Origin: Polytrichum commune
Lineage: Eukaryota; Streptophyta; Polytrichopsida; Polytrichales; Polytrichaceae
Direction of reading: 5' to 3'
DNA length: 64,000 bases
Assembly: GCA_950295325.1 (NCBI GenBank)
Contig: OX485804.1
Span: 7,936,001-8,000,000, forward strand
The notes under the pieces were generated by a model. The model searched no databases, was not told the DNA's origin, and was given only the letters and a program-made list of their open reading frames with translations. The position numbers were made by a program, and so were the translations under genes. Positions 1 through 12,317 of the stretch are shown here, in pieces. Positions within the stretch are counted from its first letter, which is position 1, and every line of letters begins with the position of its first letter.

Positions 1-400
1 GTCTAATTCCAACTTGATGCATTCATCCATTCTTCTAGTTGGAATTATTAATTCCAAGTGGATCCAATTGTTAATTATTAATTCCAATTGGATCCAATCA
101 TCCATTATTCTAGTTGGAACTGTTTAATTCCAACTAGATTGATTCTTTGAGAATTGTCTAGCTTTGATGAATAACATACATTTGTTGGGAGTTTGTCTAA
201 CTCCAATTCATATCTTCTAGTTGGAGGTATCTAACTCCAACACAAAGCTATTCTAGAGGGAGGTGTCTAACTCCCAATTAGAGTTGTCTACTCCACTGCA
301 AAGACCTTCAATTGGGAGTTGTCTAACACCCGTGCACAATTCCTTCATGGGTTGTCTAGACCTTGTACACCATTCTCTCTTGGGTTATCTGATATATATA
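1..400. repeat. Degenerate short tandem repeats at window start
   Basis: Imperfect units of roughly 40-50 bp with recurring cores such as TCTAGTTGGAATTATT, GTCTAACTCC and AATTCCAACT run through the first 380 bp. No coding potential is visible. It is a decayed minisatellite. Confidence 0.55.
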
Positions 401-1434
401 TTTTTTAATTTTAATTTTTTTTAGTTTTATGACTCCAAACACCATTTGCTCATAGGTGCAAGCATGGTAAAGTAGACCAAAAAAGTGCTCCGGTATACTA
501 AAACCCTGTTTTGGGGGTCAAAGGCCTAAAAGTAGTAGCAAAACATTGTTTAAATTGGATTTTTTTCACGATAACCTTTATTGTTGTGTTGAATACTCAA
601 ATGTAGAAAACCAAGTTGAGATCTTCAATAGTTATCATTAAAAGCGATGCTCAAAAGCAAATGATTGAGTTTGGTTTTGGACGTAGATTTCATTACCTTA
701 ACTATTTTGAAGTTGGAATTATCTTTCGTATTTATTGAATTCATCATTTATTTGAGGGCATCATCACAAAAATTTGTGGAAAACCATTAAGTTAATGTAA
801 TTTTATTTTTCTTTAAAAACATTTTAGATAGTCACTTGTTCAATATCACCAATGCACACCCGTACCGTCTTCTAAAATGTGTAGATTTTTCTTGGATTTT
901 TTTTGTCATCATAATTTCCTTGGCTTTGTAGATCAATATGTTTTTAAAATGTCTATGATTTTTTCTTCACAAAATTCAAGATTACTGTAGTGTATAGTTT
1001 TGAATCACTTTCACTGAACACTAGGCATGAATCAGGAGCTATCCACTTTAAAATGCTTGCACCCCCACATGCTAGGTACAACAAAATATGGTTAGTCTTC
1101 CTTTCTTGCATAATCCGACCTTAAATATTTTACTCCATGTATATTGTACATGTGCATTATGTATCAATTTATTGCTAATGTAGCCTATCACAATGTGTAG
1201 AATTATGTGTACTTGTAAGTAAGTTAGGTCAGAAATTTAGGATTCTTTGCATATAATAGTTGAACTTGCATGCCAGTTTAACATAATTGCATTAATGAAT
1301 TAGTGCACCTGCCATGAACAAGTAAAGAGAATCGATACAATTCACATGTCTTGTTGATACTGAACCTCACAGTACGGGGATTTATTTTATTTTATTTATG
1401 TTTGAGACACAAGGCAACAAAGCCAATGCCAAAT
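401..1434. other. AT-rich interval with no recognisable gene
   Basis: I see no credible open frame, RNA gene or intact element here, only AT-rich sequence with poly-T runs. Confidence 0.5.
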
Positions 1435-1830
1435 GGTGGACGTTTAGTTTCCCCCCACGAACTTTTCGGGGGAGGAATATTCGGTCAGGGGCAGCCGCCC
1501 GTCAAATTTTCTGCACCCGACTGAAAACTGCTGCCCGCCCGCCCGACTTCGAAAAAACTATTGTACTTGCATTTTTGAAGGCTATTTGTCCACAAATCCC
1601 ATATTGAGTGCACTTCATTTTCAAGGTCTCAAATCCAATACATATGTTCACTTCCATTGAGTAAATATGTAATTGACTAGATTTCATTTTCAAAGTGAAA
1701 CCGCCAAGAAAGCATGTAATTAACTTGGAAGTCAAAAATATTACAAAATCCTCATTAGCACTGAGGTTATAATTTTTGTCACTTACAATTGAAAGGGACT
1801 TTGTCATTCTAAAATGAAACTAAAATTAAT
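1435..1830 (+). mobile_element. Solo terminus of the Mutator-like foldback family
   Basis: This 390-bp stretch is about 85-90% identical by eye to the left arm of the foldback element at 31432-32602, from the G-rich outer end (GGTGGACG here, GGCAGACG there) through the C-rich block to the conserved inner part ending near AAAATGAAACTAAA. No inverted partner arm follows, so it is a truncated copy or solo terminal inverted repeat. Short open frames on both strands inside it recur only because the repeat recurs; they are not genes. Confidence 0.75.
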
Positions 1831-3950
1831 GATTTATTTTCTATATCTTAATATAATATATAATATATAATAGATTTTTGATGACATAGGACAATTTTCC
1901 AATGGCACACGACAATTGCCCGAGATTCATATGCTTGTAGTGATTGGTGAGGGAAGCCTACCCTCATCCCGAGGATTTAAGAACCATATCCACTACACTA
2001 AATTTCCCAAATAACGCATGTTACTATTTGGAGCTACGCAATGCAATAACGTCTTACTCAGGAGTTTGATTTTTATCAAACAAAGGTCCAATACGTTGTT
2101 CGAGCATTATAGAACATAAATGTTACATTCTCATCTCTAATTCATTGTATATTATATATAAACAACATCTTCATATACACATGAACAAGTTCAGAAAGCT
2201 GCCCAAAATGATCTAGAGATTAACATATGCTCTTATTTAAAGTTGGTTTACACCATGGACCATGAAGTCAAACCTTGGAAGATGGTATTTTTCCATGGTC
2301 CAACTTGATGGTCCAAATTCCATGGTCCGTTTTCTTAAAAATCAATTTACAAAGCCTTTGGGCCCCTCACTAGGTGCAAATCGAAAGTGGACCAAGAGGA
2401 ATGACCATGCACCAAAAAGTGAGTGTGTTGATTTAAAAAAAAAATTAATGCCCAAAAAGAGCAATTTTGAAAAATTAAAATCAAGTTTGACCCTTCTCTT
2501 GTCTTCTCGTTTACTAACATGAACTTGTTGATATGATAACATATATCCACATATACATAACATATTGATTTGATGAGTTTTGTGGTTCCAACACAGTTGA
2601 TCAAACATGGTTGGAATTATGTTGTAGTTTGCGTGAAATACTTACAATTCCCATTATAGGAGAATCAACTTCATCGACTTTAAATCCAACTACGAGACAA
2701 AGAACAAAGGTGCCAGTTTGATCCGGTTGTCTTCACAACGGCATTTTACAATTTGTGATTTTCTGCCATTGATGCAAGATGATTGCCTAGGACTCATCTG
2801 CTGGTAGTGAAGGGGCTGAACAATGCCATATATGAACCTTATTTACATAGAGCAACAATGCAGATATTGCAGAATGGCTTCCTTAGTTGCACGATGCATG
2901 CCATCATCTGGAGATGCAATATGGGCATTTGCACAGTGCATTATCAAAGTATGGTTAACCACATTAAGGTCCTTTGTTAAGTATGTACCTTTTATCACAA
3001 GTAAATTCAAGTCCTTTGCAAGACCACATTGGATACCTAGTAGAAGCATTTCATCTATTTTCGCTTTTGCCATGCACTTTTGAAACCCTTATCTGAGAAA
3101 GGACTTTGTCGCCACTGCCAAATCTAACTTTGTAGTACTTCAATTTAGAGATTGTACATTGTAATTGGTTAACTAACTAGAAGGACATAACTTACAGGTG
3201 ATCCATTATAGAGCATTGAAAGCATGAAAGATTTACGCCAAGACCATCTTCTGAAGCCTGCAATTGACTGATCTGAATCACTGATTGATATTTCAATGCG
3301 TCAATACCTCATCCAGAGAGAGACAGACACATGTAGACAGACAGAGCTCCCCGATTGTCAGATTGATTACTGTCTGCTAATTGATAGATTGCTGAGAGAT
3401 TATGTAATAAATCCACATGCTCCTTTGCTGTGTATTTCAGGAACCCTCATGATCGTGAACAGTATTCACAATCAGACTTGTCAATTCAGCCACAGAATAG
3501 TACTTAGCAGCTTTGCATCCGAATTGAGGTAAAACTTTGTGCATTAATTAGAAAGTTTGGCACGTAGTTGCTCTCATGCAGGGCTATGAGGAAGGTTCAG
3601 TCAGAAGTTGAAAGTGAAATAGAAAGGTGCGTGGAATCTCTCACTAAGCATTTTGGACCATTAATGTAGCCTGTGCTGATTCATAGTGAAGAAAGTTCCG
3701 TATATTCCAGTTTCTTCAGGATGTGTATCCACTGGAACTCCTAATTATCGACTTTGACTGGTCGGCCACAATAGCTTATACCCAAAGTTCCACGTGGGGA
3801 GTCATATCCAACAACAGATTCATTAATATGTGATTTTACTTTGAATAGAAAGAGAACTATTTGATGTGTGCTTGGAGCTATAGGAGGTCACTGAGGCTTT
3901 AGGGTGGAGGTACTACAAGCATCACGTGGCAAAACCACTGCAATATTATG
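1831..3950. other. Interval without a recognisable gene
   Basis: Only short, non-conserved open frames occur. A segment at 3715-3840 resembles part of the repeat unit at 4015-5040 and may be a third, older copy. Confidence 0.45.
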
Positions 3951-4014
3951 CAAATTTATTGCGTACAATGTCTGAAGTCACTAGGCAAGCTTGCTTGTTC
4001 GTGGCCATTGCCTG

Positions 4015-5040
4015 ATATCTTGACATCATTCCATGCTTGTTACCCACAAAGACAGACAGACAGAATGACATGCTCTTGGATGCACATTAGCTCGTTCTGA
4101 TCCATGTATTGATGAGGAGAAGTAATTTCAATCTCATTGATATCTCTAACGCTGCACCTCCACTGTGTATCCAGCAGGGATATATCCTCACCAGGGCTCG
4201 GGGAGAACCGCTGGTTAGTTACAGATGAACCGGTTGAGTTTGAGAAATAACGGGTTGAAGTTCGAGACTTCAGGAGAATTACCGATCATTTGAGAGGAAT
4301 CTATAGAATACACCTCACATGAATTAAGCGAAATCGGAGGATGTCAACATGTAACCGGTTGGATTTAGTATCACTAGGATCTTGACCGACTATGCCCAAA
4401 AACTTCCCGGGCACTGATCCTCACTATCATCAGTAGGTATGAACTTTGCCTGGACGATCACAGTAGGTACCCAAAGAGGTAAATATCGGAATCTCTACAT
4501 GATAGCAAGCCTGGTAGCTAATCACTCGCATATACAGCTAATTTCATACTGATTGTACGTAACTGCCTAATCTGATGTATGGGAATCCAATTTCTACGTT
4601 ACGAATCCCAAAGAAACAACAATAATAAATCCATCGCTAACACCTATGTAATTACCCGGCAAGATGTATTCAGTAACTGCTTGTCTTGACAGCGATCCAT
4701 GCTTTTCACCATAAAGAGAGAAAGACAGCGACAGAGACAGACAGAGAGAATCATATGCTCCTGGATGCACATTAGCTCGTTGTAATTGACATAACAAGGA
4801 GAGGTTTCAATCTCATTAATTTTTTCCCACGCGTTGTATCCACCATGGATACATATATCCTCATCACTCTCTCAACAAGAGGCATCAACTTTGCCTGTCG
4901 GCCACAGCAGTAGCTACGCAAAGCGGGTAAAAACTCGCATACGCGGCTATGACTCTAGTTTCACAACATATGTATGTAGCTTCCGAATTTAATGCGTGGC
5001 GATTCAACTTCTACGTTACGCATCCCAAAGAAACAATCAG
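4015..5040. repeat. Degenerate direct duplication
   Basis: A first copy (about 4015-4620) and a second (about 4682-5040) share, in the same order, a TCTTGACA..CCATGCTT block, a GACAGACAGA run, a GGATGCACATTAGCTCG block, a GTATCCA..GGATA..TATCCTCA block, an AACTTTGCCTG block and a TTCTACGTTACG..TCCCAAAGAAACAA block. The first copy is longer mainly because it holds a 225-bp insertion at 4192-4416. The repeat lies in the 3' flank of the glycosyltransferase gene. Confidence 0.7.
4192..4416 (+). mobile_element. hAT-type MITE, 225 bp, 8-bp target duplication
   Basis: The element starts CAGGGCTCGGGGAGAA and ends in the inverse of CAGTGCCCGGGAAG. It is flanked by the identical octamer ATCCTCAC at 4184-4191 and 4417-4424. 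An 8-bp duplication and a CA(G/A)-type end with short imperfect inverted repeats are typical of hAT superfamily MITEs. The related duplicate at 4682-5040 lacks it, which acts as an approximate empty site. Related copies are at 35317-35543 (inverted) and from about 63855 to the window end. Confidence 0.8.
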
Positions 5041-5128
5041 GGAGAAATGAATTCATGATGGTATCAAGGATCCTACATACTAAACTGCTGTGTATATATA
5101 GATGTACATACACGTATGGCAAAAACGG

Positions 5129-6757
5129 TCATGTGTTGAGAAACCTGCTTGTGGGAATCACACATTGTTCATCGGTGGGCAAAGGGTAGAAGCAGTAGGT
5201 GGAATTTTTCATGCACAAGAAGAGACGCTCATACGCCGACGCCATCTTCTCAGCCGTGAACATGTAGGAAGCATACTCCAAGCACGCCTCACCCTTCCTC
5301 CGGAGCGCCTCTTTTCCATCTCGAATCACGGACTCGATGGCCACAGTGAGCGAATCAACATTAGGAGAGAATGTGTAACCAAATGCTTTGTCGATGATGA
5401 CACTCCAAGTGATGCTGGAGAAGTGAGTAGCAAGCAAGGGTTTGGCGCACTGCATGGCCTCAAGCAGTGTATGGTCCAAACCCTGTGACCGCAAGGTAGG
5501 GTTTACGAAGATGTCAATGGCGTTGTAAAACTCGGCGAGCTCGATCGGAGTTAAAGGACCGAGCATCTTGACATTCGGGGCTAGCTCCTCATATCGCTCT
5601 CCCCATGGTCCGCTGCCTGCAACCAGAAGGTAAACATCTCCATGTTGCCTCAAGATGGAAGAAATTGCCTCAAACAACAAAGGATGGCCCTTATCATGCA
5701 CAAGGCGTCCCGCAGCTCCGAGAACCAAGCTCGCATTCAACGGCACCCCATGCTTAACACGAAACGCGGCACCTTTCTCAGGATCGGGGTGGAATTTTTT
5801 GTCATCCACTCCGTTGAGAATTATGTGCACATTTTGCAATGGAAGCTCGTAAATGGTGCGGAGGACATCTCCAACATAATCACTCGTAGCCACATGGTGC
5901 CTGTAGCTATGGAAAAACCTAACCTCATCCGCAACACGCACCAATCTCCCGAACATACTCTGCTGAAGCTCATTGCTACGTGGCTCCCCAGGCTTCCGAA
6001 TTAGATCTTGCACTATGTCACTATGGATGACCTCGAATGCAATTCCATGCCACGAAGCTGCCAGACTTGAGACGTTCCTTGCTCGCCAATGGGGTACCGC
6101 CACGCTCTCCGAATGCACGATGTGAAACGGACTCGTCCGGTTCTCCTTCGCGTAGCGCTCCCAGGCGGCGCTGTAATCATATCCGCCTCCCGAATTCGGC
6201 CCTACGAAGTGTATATGTAGATTATTTTCAGAAAAGTCCTCCGCCTCCCTCTCCACATCGCTGCTCATGGTGAACACATGGATCTCGTGTCCCCGGTCGG
6301 CTAAAACTCGATGCAACGTCATGGCGTGCCTCTCCAAGCCCCCCGGCGTCCCGCCCGTTGGCCATTTCTTCACAAACAACGCAATCCGAAGATTCTCCGG
6401 AGCCAATCCGTAGCACAAACGGTTCCATGCTGTTGTGAGCTCTCGCAAGTCCCCTGACCATCGTCTCTGCTTCCCTAATCGCCCCCTTCCTGCCCCTGAT
6501 GACCACAGCTTCTCCTGATCCAAATTCCCCGACCCAACCTCCACAGCAGTCGCCGTGCTGCCCCAATGCATGCATGGTGTCCCGAACAGAGCAAATGTGT
6601 AGCAAAGTAACGCCACCCCGATGATCGCCGCCCACATGCATTGCCACGAGCTCGACGACATGCTGCACCCTAAGTACTTGCCTGCAGGTCCCATTCGTGT
6701 CTTGCTTCCCACTCCCATCGCTACAATTACACCCCAAAACCTCCACAAATTTCTCAA
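5129..6757 (-). CDS. Family-4 glycosyltransferase, type II membrane protein
   Basis: Single-exon gene of 542 residues. A short N-terminal segment is followed by one hydrophobic span (about residues 41-62, AAIIGVALLCYTFALFG), as expected for a Golgi or ER type II membrane protein. The luminal part is a GT-B fold: an N-terminal domain beginning LRIALFVKKWPTGG with the GGLERHAMTLH segment, a linker, and a C-terminal nucleotide-sugar domain with AAGRLVHDKGHPLLFEA, LLVAGSGPWG and QGLDHTLLEAMQ. The last corresponds to the EX7E region of GT4 enzymes, with Gln at the first acidic position. From memory it resembles plant proteins such as Arabidopsis At1g75420 and At1g19710; sugar donor and acceptor are unknown. 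The start is the first Met before the hydrophobic span. It appears intact. Confidence 0.85.
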   Translation of the reverse strand: MRNLWRFWGVIVAMGVGSKTRMGPAGKYLGCSMSSSSWQCMWAAIIGVALLCYTFALFGTPCMHWGSTATAVEVGSGNLDQEKLWSSGAGRGRLGKQRRWSGDLRELTTAWNRLCYGLAPENLRIALFVKKWPTGGTPGGLERHAMTLHRVLADRGHEIHVFTMSSDVEREAEDFSENNLHIHFVGPNSGGGYDYSAAWERYAKENRTSPFHIVHSESVAVPHWRARNVSSLAASWHGIAFEVIHSDIVQDLIRKPGEPRSNELQQSMFGRLVRVADEVRFFHSYRHHVATSDYVGDVLRTIYELPLQNVHIILNGVDDKKFHPDPEKGAAFRVKHGVPLNASLVLGAAGRLVHDKGHPLLFEAISSILRQHGDVYLLVAGSGPWGERYEELAPNVKMLGPLTPIELAEFYNAIDIFVNPTLRSQGLDHTLLEAMQCAKPLLATHFSSITWSVIIDKAFGYTFSPNVDSLTVAIESVIRDGKEALRRKGEACLEYASYMFTAEKMASAYERLFLCMKNSTYCFYPLPTDEQCVIPTSRFLNT

Positions 6758-8600
6758 CCGGAACTTCCCCTTTCTGTCGATACGACCTATGAAGCTCTAG
6801 TTCGCAGCTTCTCGGAGCTTCAAGATTGGTGGAGTGGCTGCATGCGAGAGAGCGAGTGAGCGAGAGAGCTAAGCGTAACGCGAGCGGGACGGGGAAGCAG
6901 TGCGAGTCTCCCAGGAAAGCGTGTGGGGGGACGACGGCGATCTAGGAGCGGGCTAGATTTGAGAGTCGTGACGGGGTGATTCTTGGTACCTTACGCTCGG
7001 ACGTGCCACCATGGGACGTTGAGAGCGGTACCCACTCCGTCATATTATTCAATGACCTGAGCTTTAAGACTCCCCATGTCCATGTTACAAGTGCTCACCT
7101 AATCATTGCTTTAGCTCCATGACATAAAGACCACCTGACGACCAAATGCTTCCCAAACACACGATCTTCTATTTATTTCACCGCACATGCCCGCCCGATC
7201 TCTAGTTATTTTTTTATTCCACGACAGAAGCTGCATTTCGTTTGGTTTTTCTTCTACTATTTTGAAAAGCACTAGAATTTGTTTTGCATTGAGGATAACA
7301 ATAACAACCACATCAATGATATGAGTATTATGATCTATGAGTCCAGGTCAATTGTCATGTGTCATTGTTTGGTGACACAGAAAAATATGTAAATTAGTGG
7401 TAGGCCTATCTCTTCTTGAAGTGTATAAGAATCATGCCATGTGTAAGGCTCAAATCATGATGTGAGGTGGTGGTCTAAAACACTCTCCCGACAAGAAATG
7501 ACCATTCGAATCATTGGAGGCAATAAAAGGTTTATAAATAAATAAGAGAATCTTCAATTTGGCTTCTTATAATTAATAAACCCCTTATAGTTCTCAATTT
7601 TGAGTATGGAATTGTAAATGACAATCTTTGTGCACACATGGGCGGAAGAAGGGGGGGGGGTTTCCTAGAGAGCTCACATAGCCTTATGTTTGGTCTACAT
7701 GTGTATCAATTAGGTGTTTTATGGGGGCCTATTATATATATAGATTTAGGAGTTTAAGTGACCTTAATTCTATATGAATTGGTCTTTCAAGCAATTCTTG
7801 AATCCCTACTAGTACTTATGGAGTTCTAGCTATGTGTTTTAATAGCACTTCATGTTATTCATAAAAACCTTAAAGTATATTTACTACATTGTCCAACATG
7901 GACATACACAAAACATAGAAGATATATTACAAATAGAATATATACTACATTCTCACTACAAGAAAGGTCAAGTTCTACACATAGCAGTCACATAGAATAT
8001 TCAACCCTAAGTACGCCTGCATTCCAACCACACATTAAGATACTCCACTGCAAATTGTGGCCAAAGTGTATCCACACATGCCCTGCCAAAATGTTGTATG
8101 TGGTTCATAATAGGCCTGATTTGACCCAAGCATGTGTCCATGTTGGTCGTCATGCACACCTTGTGGCTTCGGGCAAATGTTGAGAGACGATCCAAACTCT
8201 AAAGAAGCTTGTGCGTGAGGAGGTTGCATGTAGCCTAGGTGCCCTTGCGCTTGCAATTGCCTTTGCCGTTGCAATAATTGGTTGGCAACGGCCATGTTGG
8301 CACCTATGGGTGAGATTGCTACACCCTTTGACTCGTCATCCATGAAGGACTTCATGGGAAGGTTCAAGAACATTTCCTTGCCTAATATCCATAATCAAGT
8401 TCATTTCTTTAAAACATCATGTGCACAAAATGAAATATTGACAAGATCCTAGAGCTAAAGACTAGAAGTCACATCGACTTCATTCAAGACAATACATTTC
8501 TTGGTCACGTTTCCTCAAAAGTGTTCTTGTTCAAGATGTCCAGTAGGTTCCCTTAATCAGGGGTAGATTCAGTTGAACTACATCAAGAGTATGTAGCCTG
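6758..8600. other. 5' flank of the glycosyltransferase gene and AT-rich intergenic DNA
   Basis: The first 200 bp beyond the start codon are GA-rich on the transcribed strand and could be 5'UTR. Beyond 7000 I see no gene. A CACTACAAGAAAGG sequence at 7954-7967 looks like a CACTA transposon end, but I found no matching opposite end. Confidence 0.4.
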
Positions 8601-8649
8601 GAGGCAATTTGCAAGATGCATGATTGATGTTTGACCACATATATAGAGT

Positions 8650-8960
8650 GAAAGGTTGGACTACAATGGTGTGCCGCATTTAGAACCATGTACTTCATCG
8701 AGTCATGATTATTGCGATTTGCGACATGCAATCTGAGGATGCGGATTCCCAATGCTTGTTATGGTACAATTTGAACAATCTTATGCAAAACCATGGAATA
8801 TCTAACATCAATCTTAAGGGTTCATGGCAGATAGTGCCCATGCCAATGTCATTAGTGTTTGAAGGGTATTTGGTTATGGAAATCCCAAAGAGCCCATACT
8901 TATTCCAACAAAGTGCTATGAATTGTATACCAATTGCACAAACTCCTTTCTCATGGACTC
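8650..8960 (+). pseudogene. Degenerate transposase-like fragment
   Basis: From about 8700 the plus strand encodes ICDMQSEDADSQCLLWYNLN and, after changing frame near 8820, GFMADSAHAN, then a stop and VFGYGNPKEP. I recall this order (a CDMQSED block, NLNxxMxxHG, KGFMADSA) from multicopy transposase-like proteins of non-seed plants. One frame change and at least one in-frame stop make this a remnant. The superfamily (MULE-like or other) is not certain. Confidence 0.45.
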
Positions 8961-9162
8961 CTGAACATGCTTCTTATGTTTTTCAAAAGATTGTTCCCAA
9001 TGGAAACCACATGTACGTTGTTGGTGAATTATGCATATTATGTATGCTTCATTGTTATGTTCAATTGTCATTGTTTATTTTTAATATCATAATCTAATTC
9101 CAAATATGTTTCAATACTTATTACTGCATATTTTATTATTATTAGAGTATGTTGTTGGAGGA

Positions 9163-9760
9163 GCAAGCCCGGGTACGCAACTCCCATATTATACGCAGGG
9201 GGCATCGTACTTAAAACGGCTTAGAGGACGGCTTTTGTAAAAATTATATCAAATTATATCAAATTAAAATGATCAAAAAGTTGGGTGAAGACCAAATTAA
9301 ATAAAATGAGATGAAAAAAAAGTTGGGTAAAGACCAAATTAAATAAAATGAGATGAAAAAAAAGTTGGGTGAAGACCAAATTAAATAAATGAGATGAAAA
9401 AAAAGTTGGGTTGCATATTTATTAAGCCTCCCAAAAAAATCTCAAGCCACAAATAGTTGCCTCCCATTAAAATTATAATTCATTCACAATGTTAAAATTT
9501 TATTAAAAAGTCCAAAAAGTTGGGTAGTTTGACCTATGGTATGTGTATTAAAAAATCATATAATTAGGTTTTTAATGCAATTATATGCTTCAAAATATAT
9601 TCATTTCCTATATATAATTACATTTTTGGATTCCTTGTTAGAAGGGCTACAAGGGTTTCCTACATTAAAACAAATTGTATCACTCAATATTGGACTAAAA
9701 CGCATTATAAGTGATTATAATTAGGACCATATGATACGGGAGTTGCGTACCCGGGGTTGC
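9163..9760. mobile_element. Non-autonomous element, about 600 bp, with 27-bp inverted ends
   Basis: The left end GCAAGCCCGGGTACGCAACT (9163 onward) recurs inverted at the right end (to 9760), and the match continues about 10 bp inward with few mismatches. No clear target-site duplication is visible. The interior holds three consecutive copies of a 42-bp unit (about 9275-9408) based on GATGAAAAAAAAGTTGGGT. No coding region. Confidence 0.65.
9275..9408. repeat. 42-bp tandem repeat, three copies
   Basis: Three near-identical units with the cores AAAGTTGGGT(G/A)AAGACC and AAATTAAATAAAATGAG lie inside the element at 9163-9760. Confidence 0.75.
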
Positions 9761-9945
9761 AATGTGAAAACTGGAACCATTTAAAAGTAATCCATTGGTA
9801 CAGGACTTTCATGATTCTAGATGTATCATGGGACTCTACTTGGCTACATGCAAACTACTACACTAAATATCGTATTTAGTGCCACCAACCCTATTTGTCT
9901 TGTTCAATACTAATTGTAAACTGACCCTTGTAGTGTTACTAAGGG

Positions 9946-10070
9946 CTGCTGCTTTACACTACGGTGGAGAAGTCCACCGGTTGGTCAAGAACTTTAGCCC
10001 AAGACATGGTTATTTAAGGTGAGGGATGGTATGCCGAAGAAGTCTTGACCGGCCGTAGTGTAACCACCTA
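9946..10070 (+). mobile_element. Small foldback element, about 120 bp
   Basis: The left part GGGCTGCTGCTTTACACTAC with AGAAGTCCACC and the right part GGCCGTAGTGTAACCACC are partly complementary (TTACACTACGG against CCGTAGTGTAA). The same arrangement recurs inverted at about 29400-29518, so it is a dispersed family. The left end is preceded by TAA, a PIF/Harbinger-type target, but the right boundary is not clear. Confidence 0.5.
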
Positions 10071-10644
10071 GTAGAGAAGTGTATTGGACATCTTCACCAA
10101 GAGAAGTAGTCCACCACACAACTTCACAAAATGGTCATAGCCGGTCATAGTAGAAACCTTACCCCCTAAAGGGCCATTACATTGAAATTTTAAAAAAAAA
10201 TGTTGATTAAAAAAAAATGTAAATGACAATATTTTAGAATTTTTTTCATGACCTTGTAAAAAAAGGTCCAAAAATTTAATTGTCTTCACTTTAATTGTTA
10301 TAATTTTTTAATCTATGTGGTAAAAAATTCAAAAAAATTCATAGATGTGTTCAAAAATCCAAAACAAGATCTTACGGTTGGTAGTTAAATGGCATGTATC
10401 CTCTTTCCTAATTTTGCTCTTTATACTTGTGAGGCAAATTTTGAGGGATCATTGTAAAACATTGTTATGGTTTTTTAGGTGTAAAGAGGAGAAATCGCAT
10501 ACACATTGTAGAAAGCACTACTCTTTTCCATTATATAACACACACATTATTCTTAATCATCCTCTTCAATTTCTCTCCCTTCTACATTGATTTTCAATCA
10601 TGAACAATTGAAGAGAGAACATTATAATTTCTCTTGAGATCTTT

Positions 10645-11990
10645 ATGATTGTGAAACATATTATTGTTTCAGTTATGGCACTTCAAAAAACCATCATCTA
10701 TCAACATAATGTTGTAATCATGATGACAACGTTTCTTTTATTTGAGAGCAAAAAGAGGGTGGTGTGGAAATTCAATGGGCCAAGTGGATATGTGTTGCAA
10801 TGTCTTCTTAGATTGCTTAGTATAAGAATGTTTCAAGACTGTCTACGAGGGAATATGCCTACATTTACATATTTATATCATTTTTTTGGACACATTTTGA
10901 ACAAGAACAATATACAAAACTTATACTTTGTATCCCAATAGATGCTAAAATATCAATTATATTACATCGATTGGGATCTAGTGATACTTTGCACATACTT
11001 GCAGATTTGCATGGTATATAAAAGCCAAGTGCTTCAATCATTGTTAGAATTATTTATTAAAAGATTTAAAAGTTGTTAGGCCCTTAGTTTTCAAAGAATA
11101 ACACTAGGAAGGATAAAACAAATAGCTGTAAAATTTGAGAATTTGTATGGAATTCAATACATCTAGGGGCAATAGATGGTAGTCAAATTTTAAAAACTAC
11201 TCCAAACATATGTCATGCTTTATATTATTGTAGCATTGGATTTTATTCATTTTTACTTCAAAGTATAGTAAATTATCAATACAAAATTTTAGGATTACAA
11301 TTTTGTTTGGGCCGAAAATATATATGATTGGTCATTATTTCAAAAATTAGACATTACAATGAAAATTATGAATGAAGCACATAAACTATACAAATTCATT
11401 GGAGATGTTACATATTCAATACGTTCATGATTTTATTCACCTTTTGAAGGTGAAAAAATATATATCTTAAAAGAAAAATAATATCGTAATTTTACCGATT
11501 CAAATACTGAAAGCCAGTTGAACGTATTTTTGGCATCTTGAAAAAAAGATTAAGAATGTTGTTGAAGAGGATTCATAGGCCATTATAAACTATCCCATAT
11601 ATTATTACAACTTGTTTATGCTTCCACAATTTTTGTATCATATACGGCAATGCATTCGACATCAGTTGGACAAAGAATGTAGAAGAATATATGAAAATAA
11701 CATCATTAGAATTATTTGGTGATCTTAGAATTGTGGATACATTTTAAATCCTAAAAGAAGACATAACCCAGATGAAAAATATACAAAATCGAGAGGTGTA
11801 CGTATAAATTAATAAGCTTGTAGACAATAATACAAATAACTTGAACACTGCACAATTAATTTTTTTTTGATGAAACAAGAATAGACCGTAAGGAATAGAT
11901 ACAAAACATGTTAAGAGAAGCTATCCAAGTTCATTTAATGTTGGCAAAAAACTATTACATAAAATAGTTAGGAAAATAAAATAAAATAAA
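10645..11990 (+). pseudogene. PIF/Harbinger-type transposase pseudogene
   Basis: Piecing together three plus-strand frames gives the order of motifs expected for a Harbinger DDE transposase. There is an N-terminal region with MFQDCLRGNMPTFTYLYHF (about 10830-10880), a helix-rich stretch, LGAIDGSQI around the first catalytic Asp (about 11160), and FGILKKRLRMLLKRI followed by TIPYIITTCLCFHNF (about 11525-11630), matching the FGxLKxRFRxL and ACxxLHNF blocks near the C terminus of the family. Several frame changes and stops mean it cannot encode a full protein. Confidence 0.6.
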
Positions 11991-11999
11991 TATTTATAG

Positions 12000-12300
12000 T
12001 AGATTCTAGCATTGATATTAAAAGAGACTAGAGCTTGTTAATGAGCCAGTGCATTTGATAATTTACTTTCTACAGCAATTCATTGGTCTTGGCAAAATTG
12101 TTTGATAGTGTTGTTTCATTTTTTAATATTTTCTCGAAGTAAAATAAAACATGGTTCTAAAATTTTATTTAAAAAAAACTTATGATAGTTCGGATTGAGA
12201 AATCCATTCTACTTGTAAATTCTGAGACATATCTTGACTTGCATCTTTATAATTATTATATGTATGACATTTGTACCATCCATTGTAGTTGCACTCACAT
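12000..12300. other. AT-rich tail of the Harbinger remnant
   Basis: No gene or intact repeat is seen. I found no terminal inverted repeat that would close the Harbinger element on this side. Confidence 0.35.
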
Positions 12301-12317
12301 GCATCATCACGGAGCCA

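Noticed and set aside
1502-1807. Conserved-looking frame MTKSLSIVSDKNYNLS, also at 31445-31804 and 32230-32589
   Set aside because: It recurs only because it lies in the terminal repeat of the Mutator-type element, where substitutions are shared through repeat identity. There is no domain and no start context.
7954-7967. CACTACAAGAAAGG as the end of a CACTA transposon
   Set aside because: I found no inverted partner, no 3-bp duplication and no transposase between plausible ends.
8035-8373. 112-residue Gln/His-rich minus-strand frame as a gene
   Set aside because: Short, no recognised domain, and next to a decayed transposase fragment. It is likely a remnant.
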